A DNA stretch of 43,195 bases from an uncultured Pelagibacteraceae bacterium (GCA_902603945.1 CACKWP010000007.1:1-43195), one strand, 5' to 3'. Numbered from the stretch's first letter, positions 26,322 through 35,429 are shown. Notes: a model not told the origin generated them from the sequence alone. A program made the numbers and translations.

Positions 26322-26936
26322 ATGTCCAAAACGAATATAAAAAAATCTATATTTGCAAAATTAAGAAACAATTTTATAGCTGGAATTGTTGTTCTTATTC
26401 CAATTGGAATAACTCTTTACCTTACTCTTTTTTTGATCAGGATTTCTGGAAAAGTAATACCAAAAGAAATAAATCCAAACAATTATTTACCATTTAATAT
26501 TCCAGGAGTAGAAATATTAATTGCGCTATTGATCATTACTTTTATTGGATGGTTGTCACTCTCATTTTTAGGAAAAAAATTTTTTGAAATATTTAATAAT
26601 ATTTTAAAGAAAATACCTATTCTTAGAACAATTTATTCTGCTATAGGACAAATGACTGAAAGTTTAACGAAATCAGATAACAAACAAAAAAGTGTGGTTT
26701 TATTAGAATATCCAAGAAAAGGTTTATGGGCTGTCGGTTTTGCCACAAAAGAGAATGAGGGTTTAATTAAAACTAAAGTGAAAGAGGATATTATTAATGT
26801 TTTTGTGCCCACCACTCCTAATCCTACAAGTGGTTTTTTATTGATGGTGCCTAAAAAAGACTTGATATTTTTAGATGTTACTTTTGAACAAGCATCTAAA
26901 TTTATTGTTTCAGCTGGAACAACAAACATTGACTAA
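26322..26936 (+). CDS. DUF502 family membrane protein
   Basis: A 204-aa inner-membrane protein of the DUF502 family, function unknown. It has two N-terminal membrane helices (AGIVVLIPIGITLYLTLFLI at about residues 20-39 and VEILIALLIITFIGWLSLSFL at about 62-84). The family-typical KKIPILRTIYSAIGQM comes next, then a soluble C-terminal domain with LLEYPRKGLWAVGFAT and VFVPTTPNPTSGFLLMVPK, both strongly characteristic. It ends in a 4-nt tail-to-tail overlap with recG, so no terminator separates the two. Confidence 0.9.
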   Translation: MSKTNIKKSIFAKLRNNFIAGIVVLIPIGITLYLTLFLIRISGKVIPKEINPNNYLPFNIPGVEILIALLIITFIGWLSLSFLGKKFFEIFNNILKKIPILRTIYSAIGQMTESLTKSDNKQKSVVLLEYPRKGLWAVGFATKENEGLIKTKVKEDIINVFVPTTPNPTSGFLLMVPKKDLIFLDVTFEQASKFIVSAGTTNID

Positions 26937-28972
26937 AGTTCATTCACATTAATTATTTCTGCTTTATCAAAAAGTTTTAATAAAAATGAATATTTTATCA
27001 GATCAACTTTATCAATATTTCTAATATATTTTTCAGCTAACTCAAATAAATCTTCGTGAGAAATGGGATCTGCAAATCTAAAATTCTTTATTCCACTTTG
27101 TTGGTATCCTATTAGATCACCAAAACCTCTTAATTTAAGATCTTCTTCAGCAATAAAAAAACCATCATCTGAATTTTTTAGAATTTTAATTCTTTTGATT
27201 GCATTTTTACTAAGTCCATCCTTAAATAATAAAATACAATTTCCTTGTTTCTCACCTCTACCAACTCTTCCTCTTAATTGATGTAATTGTGCAAGGCCAA
27301 ATTTATTTGCATTTTCAATGATTATCAAATTAGCGTTAGGAAAATCTATACCTACCTCGATAACAGTTGTTGAGACGAGTATTGATATTTCTTGATTTAA
27401 AAATTTATTCAAAATTTGGTCTCTATCCTCTTTATCTAAAGCACCATGTATAAGACCAACTTTATTTGGAAATTTTTTATTTATTAATTCAAATTTTTTT
27501 TTAGCTGAGGAATAATCCAAAAAGGAAGATTTCTCAATCAATGGGCAAACCCAAAAAATCTGATTATCATCGTCTATTTGCTTTCTTATAAAAGGCCAAA
27601 TTTCATTAATTTTTTTTTCTGGTTTACTTAGTGTAATTATTTTTTTTCTTTTTGCAGGTTTTTCCTCTATTTTTGAAATATCCATATCACCATATAAAGA
27701 CATCATCATAGTTCTTGGTATTGGAGTAGCAGACATGAGCAAAACATCGCAATCATTCCCACCTTTATTTGCTAATTCACTCCTTTGTCTGACACCAAAT
27801 TTATGTTGTTCATCAATTACTGTTAATCCAAGTTTTTTAAATTCTATTTTTTTTTGGAAAAGAGCATGTGTTCCAATTAAACAATTTATTTCTCCATTTT
27901 TAATATTTTTTAATATATCTTTTCTTTTTTTTGCATCTGTTTTTCCAGATAAAAATTCAACTTTTATTTTATTTTGAAAAATTTTTTTAAATAAATCATA
28001 GTGTTGCCTTGATAAAATTTCTGTTGGAGACATCAAAGCACATTGATACCCACTTTCTATAACATTTAAAATTGATAATAATGATACTATAGTTTTGCCT
28101 GAACCTACATCTCCTTGAATTATTCTAAACATTCTATAATTACTTGTAAGATCAGATTTAATTTCATTAAGTACTTTAATTTGACTATCGGTTAATTTAA
28201 ACGGTAATTTTTTTATTGTTAGATCAGATAACTTATTACTAAATATTTTCGGAGATTTAGTTTTTTTAATCCTTTTTCTATTTTCAGATAACGCTAAGAA
28301 ATTAGCACATAATTCATCAAAAACTAATCTTCTAAAACTCTTAGATTTTAAATTTTTAGCTTCATTTGAAGTATGAAGTTTCTTTATACCTTCATTCCAA
28401 CCAATCAACTTATTTTTTTTAATAAAATTTATATCAATCCAATCATCTATATACGGTAAATTATTGATTACTTGTTCGCTAATAGATCTATATTTTTTTT
28501 CATTAATACCTTTTGTCAAATTATATTTAGGAATATTTTTAATCACGTAATCTTCCTTATCTAAGGAAGTAACATAATCTGGATTTGTTATTTGATATTT
28601 TCTATTAAAGTAACCAATTTTTCCACTTATTATAACCCAAGTATTTAATGGAAATAATTTCCTTAAGTATCCCTCACGACTATTAAAATAAACAATATCA
28701 ATTTTACCAGTCTCATCCTCACAATAAATCTTATTAGGTAGATTCCTTACTCTAGGGAAGTTTAATTTTCTTACTTTCACTCTTATAGATTGAATTTTGC
28801 CGACTTCTAATGAATTTAACTTAAAAATTTTTGATCTATCAGTTTCCGAATAAGGTAAATTAAGAATAACATCCTTTATTTTTTCTATCCTTTTCTTTTT
28901 TAGGTACTTTGATAATTGGGGACCTACACCTTTCAGGTTATTAATCTTTTTGAATATAAAATCTTTTTTCAT
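26933..28972 (-). CDS. recG: ATP-dependent DNA helicase RecG
   Basis: Branched-DNA helicase that reverses stalled replication forks. The 679-aa protein starts with a wedge/OB-fold domain (LKGVGPQLSKYL near residue 14; VYFNSREGYLRKLF) and carries superfamily-2 helicase motifs: QGDVGSGKT (Walker A), DEQHKFGVRQR (motif II, DEQH), LMSATPIPRT (motif III), STTVIEVGIDFPNA and QLHQLRGRVGRG (motif VI). The C-terminal SDDGFFIAEEDLKLRGFGDLIG is RecG-specific and separates it from Mfd. It diverges from sdhE across 33 bp, a pairing common in alphaproteobacteria. Confidence 0.97.
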   Translation of the reverse strand: MKKDFIFKKINNLKGVGPQLSKYLKKKRIEKIKDVILNLPYSETDRSKIFKLNSLEVGKIQSIRVKVRKLNFPRVRNLPNKIYCEDETGKIDIVYFNSREGYLRKLFPLNTWVIISGKIGYFNRKYQITNPDYVTSLDKEDYVIKNIPKYNLTKGINEKKYRSISEQVINNLPYIDDWIDINFIKKNKLIGWNEGIKKLHTSNEAKNLKSKSFRRLVFDELCANFLALSENRKRIKKTKSPKIFSNKLSDLTIKKLPFKLTDSQIKVLNEIKSDLTSNYRMFRIIQGDVGSGKTIVSLLSILNVIESGYQCALMSPTEILSRQHYDLFKKIFQNKIKVEFLSGKTDAKKRKDILKNIKNGEINCLIGTHALFQKKIEFKKLGLTVIDEQHKFGVRQRSELANKGGNDCDVLLMSATPIPRTMMMSLYGDMDISKIEEKPAKRKKIITLSKPEKKINEIWPFIRKQIDDDNQIFWVCPLIEKSSFLDYSSAKKKFELINKKFPNKVGLIHGALDKEDRDQILNKFLNQEISILVSTTVIEVGIDFPNANLIIIENANKFGLAQLHQLRGRVGRGEKQGNCILLFKDGLSKNAIKRIKILKNSDDGFFIAEEDLKLRGFGDLIGYQQSGIKNFRFADPISHEDLFELAEKYIRNIDKVDLIKYSFLLKLFDKAEIINVNEL

Positions 28973-28977
28973 TTTTA

Positions 28978-28997
28978 ATGATTAAATCATGTATAAT
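28978..28997 (+). promoter_or_regulatory. Palindrome and TATAAT box between recG and sdhE
   Basis: The 33-bp divergent gap holds a perfect 6-1-6 palindrome, ATGATTAAATCAT (28978-28990), directly followed by a consensus TATAAT (28992-28997). The sdhE ATG comes 8 nt after the -10 box, so the mRNA would be nearly leaderless. The palindrome occupies the spacer region of that promoter and could be an operator, or chance in AT-rich DNA. Confidence 0.35.
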
Positions 28998-29005
28998 ATA
29001 ATTAT

Positions 29006-29263
29006 ATGAACAGTAAATTAGAAATTTTTAAAAAAAAATTAATTTATCGAGCGGAATATAGAGGAACAAAAGAAATGGATATTTTATTAAGTTCATTTGT
29101 TAATAAACACATTGATAATTTTGATGAAAAACAGCTAATGGAATTAGATAAGTTCTTAAATTTTGATGATGAAACAATTTTAAATTTTTACCATCATGAT
29201 ATAAAAAAAAAAGAGATTGATAAAAACGTTGTTTCTAAAATATTTAAAAATTTTAAACTTTAA
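29006..29263 (+). CDS. sdhE: Succinate dehydrogenase flavinylation/assembly factor SdhE
   Basis: Small cytoplasmic protein promoting covalent FAD attachment to SdhA. The 85-aa protein has the SdhE signature YRGTKEMD (RGxxE motif, residues about 18-25) in the first helix, then DILLSSFV and a helical remainder ending in a lysine-rich tail. Length and fold fit the SdhE/CptB family. Its gene diverges from recG, and its stop is immediately followed by the 3' end of the opposite-strand tRNA-Ser with no gap. Confidence 0.9.
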   Translation: MNSKLEIFKKKLIYRAEYRGTKEMDILLSSFVNKHIDNFDEKQLMELDKFLNFDDETILNFYHHDIKKKEIDKNVVSKIFKNFKL

Positions 29264-29353
29264 TGGCGGAGAGGGTGGGATTCGAACCCACGAACGAGTT
29301 GCCCCGTTGCTGGTTTTCAAGACCAGTGCTTTCAACCGCTCAGCCACCTCTCC
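29264..29353 (-). tRNA. tRNA-Ser (anticodon TGA)
   Basis: A 90-nt class II tRNA with encoded CCA. On the minus strand the acceptor GGAGAGG pairs with CCTCTCC, then discriminator G and CCA. D arm TGGCTGAGCGGTTGAAAGCA, anticodon stem CTGGT/ACCAG around CTTGAAA (anticodon TGA), a long variable arm (CAACGGGGCAACTCGTTC) and a T arm with GGTTCGAATCC. The long variable arm confirms serine. It is convergent and abutting with sdhE. Confidence 0.98.
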
Positions 29354-29444
29354 TTGAAATAAATTTAGGTTCTTTAATACTATCAAAGAGCTTAAATAAC
29401 AATAAATAAGTGGAATTTGAATAACTAGTTAATACTTATTAATT

Positions 29445-30455
29445 ATGATAGTTAGAAAAATGTTTAAATTTATTTTAAGTATATTCATTTTTCACTTAAT
29501 CTTGATTACGCAATCTCTAGCGAGTGATGATTTTAATAAATGGGTAGCAGATTTTAAAATTAGAGCCATAAGTTCTGGAATATCTGAAAATATTGTTAAT
29601 GAGATTATGTCTGATGCTAAATTTTTACCTAAAGTAATTGAATACGATCGATATCAACCTGAATTTTACGAAGATACATTTACATACATTAAAAAAAGAT
29701 CTTCAAAACGTAAAATTAGAGAAGGAATAAAACTTTACGGTAAGGAAAAAAGAGTTATTGAAACTATTGAAAAGGATTTTGAGGTAGAAAAAGAATTGTT
29801 GTTATCTTTAATGGGTATAGAAACAAATTTTGGAAAATATTTAGGTAAGATGGACATAATTTCATCACTTGCAACTTTAAGTTTTGATAAAAGAAGAAGT
29901 GAATTTTTTACTGAAGAACTGTTAATATTATTAAAACTAGTTGATAATGAAATCATTGATAAAGATATTTTATTTGGATCATGGGCAGGTGCCTTTGGGA
30001 ATTTTCAATTTATGCCAAGAACTATAAGAAATTATGCGATTGATTATAATAATAATAAAGTAATAGAATTAAAAAATATTGAAGACTCATTTGCTTCTGC
30101 AGCTAATTATTTAAAAACTATAGGATGGAAAAAAAATCAACCATGTTTTTTCAAAGTAGAATTAAAAGATGATATTCCAAAAAAATATCTGAACTCTTCA
30201 GCGAGAAAAATTAAAAATAAAAAAAAATTTAATTTTTTCAAAAAATATATTAAAAATCACGAAAATTTAAATATTGAGAATAATCCTTCAGTAGCAATTA
30301 TCATTCCAGATAAAGATATAATTCCTGGAGCTGAAACCTTATCACCAGCTTATATAGTATTTGAAAACTACGAAAAAATTTTAAACTGGAATAGATCATT
30401 AAGATTTGCCTTAGCTGTTTGCACTTTAAAAGAAAGTTTCAGAAATGAAATTTAG
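29445..30455 (+). CDS. Lytic murein transglycosylase (MltB-type, SLT domain)
   Basis: Periplasmic enzyme that cleaves the MurNAc-GlcNAc bond with formation of anhydro-muropeptides, the substrates NagZ later recycles. The 336-aa protein has a signal peptide (hydrophobic core residues 8-22, cleavage near A26) and no lipobox. The catalytic Glu is E126 in LMGIETNFG, followed by LATLSFD, GSWAGAFGNFQFMPRTIRNYA and SFASAANYLKTIGW, all typical of the MltB family. There is no C-terminal peptidoglycan-binding domain. An internal ATG at 29460 is an equally good start that keeps the signal peptide. It is first gene of the operon running to 36959 and overlaps the next gene by 11 nt. Confidence 0.92.
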   Translation: MIVRKMFKFILSIFIFHLILITQSLASDDFNKWVADFKIRAISSGISENIVNEIMSDAKFLPKVIEYDRYQPEFYEDTFTYIKKRSSKRKIREGIKLYGKEKRVIETIEKDFEVEKELLLSLMGIETNFGKYLGKMDIISSLATLSFDKRRSEFFTEELLILLKLVDNEIIDKDILFGSWAGAFGNFQFMPRTIRNYAIDYNNNKVIELKNIEDSFASAANYLKTIGWKKNQPCFFKVELKDDIPKKYLNSSARKIKNKKKFNFFKKYIKNHENLNIENNPSVAIIIPDKDIIPGAETLSPAYIVFENYEKILNWNRSLRFALAVCTLKESFRNEI

Positions 30456-31182
30456 ATTAGTTTTAATTTTTTTTATAATACTTTCTTGCTCTCCACAATT
30501 ATCAACATTAAACAAAAAACAACCTTATACGGCCAAAGGGTTTGCTTTTATATATAATGATGATGATTTTAGGAAAAAAATTATTAAAGGAAGCATGAAT
30601 AATGATATTTTACAAATATCTCATCAAAACCTAAGGACAGGTACTTTATTAAAAATAATAAATCCTAAAAACAAAAAGAGTATAGTTCTTAAGAATGTTA
30701 AAAGAATAAAATATCCTGATTTTTACAAGGTATTGATTACGAAGCCTGTTGCTGAGAAACTTGAACTAAATTTAGATTTACCACTATTAGAAATTATTGA
30801 GATAAAGAAAAATAAATCTTTTGTTGCAAAAAAAGCGAAAATTTATAATGAGGAGAAAAAAGTTCCATCTAAAGCTCCAGTAGCTACAGTTCAAATTTCC
30901 AATATTTCTAAAGATAAATTAAAAAAAAAAAACGAAAAACCTGATAAAATTTTTATTCATATAGCAACTTTCTATTCATTCGATACAGCAAAATTTTTAA
31001 AACAAAGAATCATCAAAGAGGTTACAGAGTTAAATAGCAAAAAATTGAAGTTAGAAAGAGTAAACAATAAAAAAACTCAAGTTATTTTAGGCCCTTATAC
31101 CTCTGTTAATTTATTAAAAAATGACTACATTAAACTTCAAAACTTTGGATTTGAAGAATTAAACATTTTTATCAATGAATAG
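30445..31182 (+). CDS. RlpA-like lipoprotein with C-terminal SPOR domain
   Basis: Probable outer-membrane lipoprotein that binds denuded peptidoglycan. The 245-aa protein has a lipoprotein signal with C15 in ILSCS, a divergent double-psi beta-barrel at about residues 28-118, a low-complexity lysine-rich linker, and a SPOR-like domain at about 168-244 (IHIATFYSFDTAKFLKQRI ... VILGPYTS). RlpA enzymes use an Asp and a His plus a DRGP motif. Here H60 (ISHQNL) aligns, but the usual Asp eight residues earlier is Asn and DRGP is replaced by RIKYPD, so transglycosylase activity is doubtful. It sits between the lytic transglycosylase and the DD-carboxypeptidase and overlaps both. Confidence 0.78.
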   Translation: MKFRLVLIFFIILSCSPQLSTLNKKQPYTAKGFAFIYNDDDFRKKIIKGSMNNDILQISHQNLRTGTLLKIINPKNKKSIVLKNVKRIKYPDFYKVLITKPVAEKLELNLDLPLLEIIEIKKNKSFVAKKAKIYNEEKKVPSKAPVATVQISNISKDKLKKKNEKPDKIFIHIATFYSFDTAKFLKQRIIKEVTELNSKKLKLERVNNKKTQVILGPYTSVNLLKNDYIKLQNFGFEELNIFINE

Positions 31183-32323
31183 ATTTTTAATATTAACAAT
31201 TATTTTTATAACTCTTAGTACTCAAATATTTGCTAATCCAAAACTACAAGCACGAACAGGAATACTCGTAGATTATCACTCAGATGAAATTTTATTTGAG
31301 CTAGATCCAGACTCTCAAATTTATCCTGCCTCTATGACTAAAATTATGACAGCGATAGTTGCTTTTGATTTATTAAAGAATAATAAATTATCTTTAGATG
31401 ATAAATTTACTATTTCTGAAAATGCTTGGAGATTATCCCAAGCTGGATATTCCTCAATGTTTATAATGATTAATGATCAAGTATCAGTAGAAAACCTTTT
31501 AAGGGGTATAATTGTTGCTTCAGGTAATGATGCTTGTGTAGCTTTAGCGGAAGGTATTGCAGGATCAGAGTCAAATTTTGCTGATATGATGAATGAAAAG
31601 GCAGGAGAAATCGGGATGACTTCAACTAATTTTACAAACTCTTCGGGGATTAATGACCCAGACAATATCTCAACTGTGAAAGATATTGCTTTAATGTCAA
31701 AATATTTAATTAATAATTATCCAATTTATTATGAATTATTTGCAGAAAAAACTTTCACATGGGATAGAACTGGAGGAGAACCTATAAAGCAAGGTAATAG
31801 AAATCCCTTATTGTATAAAAATGTTGGAGTTGACGGTGTTAAAACAGGTTATTTAGCTGTTGAAAAATATTCACTTGCTAGTTCAATGAAAAAAAATGAA
31901 AGACGTTTAATAGCTGTTGTATCGGGTTTCGAAACAAAAAAATCTAGAAGTTCAGAATCACTGAAATTACTTAACTGGGGTTTTAGAAATTCAAATACAT
32001 TTGAAATTTCAAAAAAAGATGAAACTATCTTTGAATTAGATACGTGGCTAGGAACAAATAATAAGATAAAAGCTACAACAAAAGATGATTATTATATAAC
32101 TATAAACAAAAAAGATATTACTCATTTAACAGTATCTCTTCAATATTCAGGACCAATTTCAGCACCAGTGGAAAAGGGTACTCAAATAGCAAATCTTGTA
32201 GTTTCCAAAAAAAATGAAAAAATAAAAACTTTACCACTTTATGCAGCTGAGGATTTAAAAAAAGTTAATTTTTTCAAAAGTTTAATAACATCTCTAAATT
32301 ATTTGATTTGGGGAGATGTATAA
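31175..32323 (+). CDS. dacC: D-alanyl-D-alanine carboxypeptidase (penicillin-binding protein 5/6 family)
   Basis: Periplasmic serine DD-carboxypeptidase that trims the terminal D-Ala of peptidoglycan stem peptides. The 382-aa protein has a signal peptide cleaved after A20 (QIFANP) and the three penicillin-binding motifs: SMTK (S53, K56), SGN in VASGNDACVALAE, and KTG in DGVKTGY. The C-terminal beta-rich PBP5 domain starts at about residue 285. The last residues include FFKSLITSLNYLIWGDV, a likely amphipathic membrane anchor. It overlaps both neighbours by 8 nt. The choice between dacA and dacC names is arbitrary. Confidence 0.94.
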   Translation: MNRFLILTIIFITLSTQIFANPKLQARTGILVDYHSDEILFELDPDSQIYPASMTKIMTAIVAFDLLKNNKLSLDDKFTISENAWRLSQAGYSSMFIMINDQVSVENLLRGIIVASGNDACVALAEGIAGSESNFADMMNEKAGEIGMTSTNFTNSSGINDPDNISTVKDIALMSKYLINNYPIYYELFAEKTFTWDRTGGEPIKQGNRNPLLYKNVGVDGVKTGYLAVEKYSLASSMKKNERRLIAVVSGFETKKSRSSESLKLLNWGFRNSNTFEISKKDETIFELDTWLGTNNKIKATTKDDYYITINKKDITHLTVSLQYSGPISAPVEKGTQIANLVVSKKNEKIKTLPLYAAEDLKKVNFFKSLITSLNYLIWGDV

Positions 32324-32963
32324 AAAAAAACCTTTCTTTATTGTTTTCGAAGGAATAGAAGGTTGCGGCAAATCCTTCCAAAGTAAGAAACTTTATAAAA
32401 ACTTAAAAAAGAATAAAGTTAACACTATTTTAACTAGAGAACCAGGAGGTACTAAAAGTGCTGAATTAATAAGAAATTTAATACTAAAAGATTATTTTGA
32501 AAAGAATTTAAAAGAAAAATTCGACAAATACACTGACACATTATTATACTTAGCAGCAAGAAATGAACATATAAAAAATAAAATTAAACCTGCTTTGTTA
32601 AAAAAAAAAGTTGTTATATGTGATAGGTTTATTGACTCTACAATCGCATATCAGGTATTTGGAAAAAAAATTGATTTTAATTTTATTCAAAATATACATA
32701 AAAGAATACTACAAGGAATAAAGCCAAATATCGTTTTCATATTGAAAGTGTCACAAAAATCATCCAGAAAAAGATTAGAAAAAAGGAAAAATAAAAATAG
32801 ATATGATAATTTTTCTAAATCTTTTTACGCAAATGCACAAAAATCATTTATTAAGATTGCCAAAAATAAAAAAAATTATTTTATATTAGACTCTTCATCA
32901 AATGATAATAATCTCGAAAAAAAGATTTTTGATATAACAAATAAATATCTAAAGATTAAATGA
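32316..32963 (+). CDS. tmk: Thymidylate kinase
   Basis: Phosphorylates dTMP to dTDP. The 215-aa protein has the P-loop FEGIEGCGKS at residues 11-20, the dTMP-binding TREPGGTKSAELIR, YLAARNEH, and CDRFIDSTIAYQ (DR[YFH] motif). The LID region RLEKRKNKNRYDNF is lysine-rich. Length is normal. The gene overlaps the carboxypeptidase by 8 nt and holB by 4 nt; the tmk-holB-metG-tatD order is widely conserved in alphaproteobacteria. Confidence 0.96.
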   Translation: MYKKKPFFIVFEGIEGCGKSFQSKKLYKNLKKNKVNTILTREPGGTKSAELIRNLILKDYFEKNLKEKFDKYTDTLLYLAARNEHIKNKIKPALLKKKVVICDRFIDSTIAYQVFGKKIDFNFIQNIHKRILQGIKPNIVFILKVSQKSSRKRLEKRKNKNRYDNFSKSFYANAQKSFIKIAKNKKNYFILDSSSNDNNLEKKIFDITNKYLKIK

Positions 32964-33895
32964 ATTATCCAATTTTTTTTGACTCGATCAATTCATTTAA
33001 CTTATTTGGTTTAAATGACAATTTTAAATTTTTCTCGTCTCTTTATAAAAAAAAAAAATTACCAAAAGTTTTGATGTTGACTGGTAACAAAGGATCAGGA
33101 AAATCAACTCTTGTAAACCATTTTCTATTTTCAATATTTGATGAGAATAATTATGATAATGAAAGATTAATTTATTATAAGAAATCAAATTTTTTAAACC
33201 AATTTAAAGATAATATATTTCCAAATATAATTTATTTTAAAGGATCTGAGTTTATTAATACAAAAATTCAAGATATTAGAGATTTGAAGACAAAAATTTT
33301 TCAATCTACAATTTCAAATAATGAAAGGTTCGTAATTTTTGATGATGTTGAACTTTTTAATATTAATAGTTTAAATGCGTTACTTAAGATAATGGAGGAA
33401 CCTACGCAAAATAATAATTTTTTTCTTATTAACAACAAAGCTAAACCACTTCCAGAAACAATTAAATCTAGATCTATAGAATACAAAATAAATTTAAATG
33501 AAAGTCAAAGATTATCTATAATTGATAATTTAGTTAAAGTATTCAAAATAGAATTAGCGCTCGACCCTTTATCTGTAAAGATTTCACCAGGAAATTTTGT
33601 AAAATTTAATTATATATGTAAAGAATACAATATCACTCCATCAGAAGATTTTGTAGAAAATCTCTCTAAATTGTTGAGTTTATACAAAAAAGATAAAGAT
33701 ATTTTGTATATAAATATAGCTTTTTTTTTAGCTGATAATTATTTTAGTGATTTGAAAGAAAAAAAAGTTTTAAAAAATGATCAAATTTATGAAATAAAAA
33801 ATTTTATATTTACTAATTTGAATAGTTTTTTAATGTACAATATAAATCAAAGTGCCCTAATAAATGCAGTTAACAATAAATTAAAAAATGAGTAA
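32960..33895 (+). CDS. holB: DNA polymerase III delta prime subunit
   Basis: Clamp-loader subunit of the replicative polymerase. The 311-aa AAA+ protein has a P-loop TGNKGSGKST (residues 41-50), a DEAD-like box FDDVELFNINSLNALLKIMEEPTQN, and sensor-1/arginine-type ending LPETIKSRS. The cysteine zinc module of gammaproteobacterial HolB is absent; no Cys lies in the region after the P-loop. The C-terminal half is poorly conserved and AT-biased. Identification rests on the AAA+ motifs, the LNALLKIMEEP signature and the position between tmk and metG. Confidence 0.92.
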   Translation: MNYPIFFDSINSFNLFGLNDNFKFFSSLYKKKKLPKVLMLTGNKGSGKSTLVNHFLFSIFDENNYDNERLIYYKKSNFLNQFKDNIFPNIIYFKGSEFINTKIQDIRDLKTKIFQSTISNNERFVIFDDVELFNINSLNALLKIMEEPTQNNNFFLINNKAKPLPETIKSRSIEYKINLNESQRLSIIDNLVKVFKIELALDPLSVKISPGNFVKFNYICKEYNITPSEDFVENLSKLLSLYKKDKDILYINIAFFLADNYFSDLKEKKVLKNDQIYEIKNFIFTNLNSFLMYNINQSALINAVNNKLKNE

Positions 33896-35429
33896 GAATT
33901 TTTATATCACTACACCAATTTACTATCCATCAGGTAAACCTCATATGGGGCATGCTTATTCAAGTATAGTAGCAGACATTTTTGCAAGGTTTAAAAGAAT
34001 TGAAGGTTTTAATGTTTTGTTTTTGACAGGTACAGATGAACATGGTCAAAAAATACAAAAAGAAGCAGAGAAAAATAAAAAAGAACCCAAAATATTTTGT
34101 GATCAAATATCGGAAACTTTTAGATCACTAACAAAAATATTGAATCTAACAAATAATGATTTTATTAGAACAACCGAACTAAGACACTTTAAATCCGTTA
34201 ATGAAATATGGAGAAGATTAATAAATTCAGGGGATATTTATTTAGACAAATATAGCGGTTGGTATTCAGTATCTGATGAAGCTTATTATGATGAAGACGA
34301 AATTGAAGAAAAAAATGGAACAAAAATATCAAAAATTTCAGGGTCAACTGTAGAATGGGTAGAGGAAGAGTCTTATTTTTTTAAATTATCAGCTTGGCAA
34401 AAAAAATTATTAAATCACTTCGAAAAAAATAAAGAATTTATTCTCCCCCAATCAAGAAGAAACGAAGTAATTAAATTTGTAGAAAAAGGTTTAAAAGATC
34501 TATCAATAAGTAGGACATCTTTTTCTTGGGGCATACCAGTACCAGAGAATAAGAAACATGTAATTTACGTTTGGCTGGATGCCCTGACAAATTATTTAAG
34601 CGCACTAAATTTTCCTGATACTAATGACAAAAAATATAAATCTTTTTGGCCTGCAGACGTTCATATAATAGGAAAAGATATTTTAAGATTTCATGCAGTA
34701 TACTGGCCAGCATTTTTACTAGCTGCAAAATTACCATTACCTAAAAGAGTTTTTGGACATGGGTGGATTTTATCTGATGAAAAAAAGATGTCCAAATCCC
34801 TTGGAAATATTTTAGATCCAATTGAAATAATTGAAAATTATGGAATTGATCAACTAAGATATTATCTAATTAAAGAAGTATCGTTAGGGAATGATGGGAG
34901 TATTTCCATGGAAAATCTTAAAAATTGTATTAATAATGATTTAGCTAATAATTACGGAAATTTATGTCAAAGGGTTTTTTCGTTTATAAAAAAAAATTGT
35001 AATAATAAAGTTCCTAAAACTAATAATTTTAAAGAAACTGATACTAAATTAATTAACAATATAAAAGATAACATTCCAAAACTCATCGATTTAATTAATA
35101 ATCAAAATCTAAATGAATATATTAAGACAGTTGTTAATTTTTCTTTTGAAGCTAACAAATATTTTAATGACTCGGAACCATGGTTATTTAAACAAAAAAA
35201 TCCAGAAAGAATGAATACAATTTTGAGTACTATTGTTGAACAAATTAAGAATATATCGATACTTTTAAATCCAATAATACCAATTGCTACTAAAAAAGTT
35301 TTAAATACAATTAATATATCTGATAAAGATATTTTAATAGAAACTATAAGAAAAGAAAATATTATAGATAACAATAAAGAATTAAAAAATTTAGATATTC
35401 TTTTTAAAAAAATTGAAAATGATAATTGA
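33888..35429 (+). CDS. metG: Methionyl-tRNA synthetase
   Basis: Class I synthetase charging initiator and elongator tRNA-Met. The 513-aa protein has TTPIYYPSGKPHMGHAY (HMGH at residues 19-22), TGTDEHGQKI, GWYSVSDEAYY, the KMSKS loop at 300-304 (KKMSKSLGNILDP), and a helical anticodon-binding domain with NSEPWLFK-like sequence (NDSEPWLFKQ). The connective peptide lacks the CxxC zinc knuckles of E. coli MetRS, and there is no C-terminal tRNA-binding EMAP-like domain, so it is the short form. It overlaps holB by 8 nt and tatD by 11 nt. Confidence 0.97.
   Translation: MSKNFYITTPIYYPSGKPHMGHAYSSIVADIFARFKRIEGFNVLFLTGTDEHGQKIQKEAEKNKKEPKIFCDQISETFRSLTKILNLTNNDFIRTTELRHFKSVNEIWRRLINSGDIYLDKYSGWYSVSDEAYYDEDEIEEKNGTKISKISGSTVEWVEEESYFFKLSAWQKKLLNHFEKNKEFILPQSRRNEVIKFVEKGLKDLSISRTSFSWGIPVPENKKHVIYVWLDALTNYLSALNFPDTNDKKYKSFWPADVHIIGKDILRFHAVYWPAFLLAAKLPLPKRVFGHGWILSDEKKMSKSLGNILDPIEIIENYGIDQLRYYLIKEVSLGNDGSISMENLKNCINNDLANNYGNLCQRVFSFIKKNCNNKVPKTNNFKETDTKLINNIKDNIPKLIDLINNQNLNEYIKTVVNFSFEANKYFNDSEPWLFKQKNPERMNTILSTIVEQIKNISILLNPIIPIATKKVLNTINISDKDILIETIRKENIIDNNKELKNLDILFKKIENDN

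Noticed and set aside
27735-27977. Eighty-codon rightward frame inside recG
   Set aside because: It is antisense to conserved helicase motifs, Phe/Ser/Pro-rich as expected for the complement of Lys/Glu codons, with no start context.
29180-29386. Open frame of 68 codons on the minus strand over tRNA-Ser
   Set aside because: It contains the tRNA-derived phrase AERLKALVLKTSNGATRSWVRIPPSPP and overlaps sdhE; it is a translated tRNA gene, not a protein.
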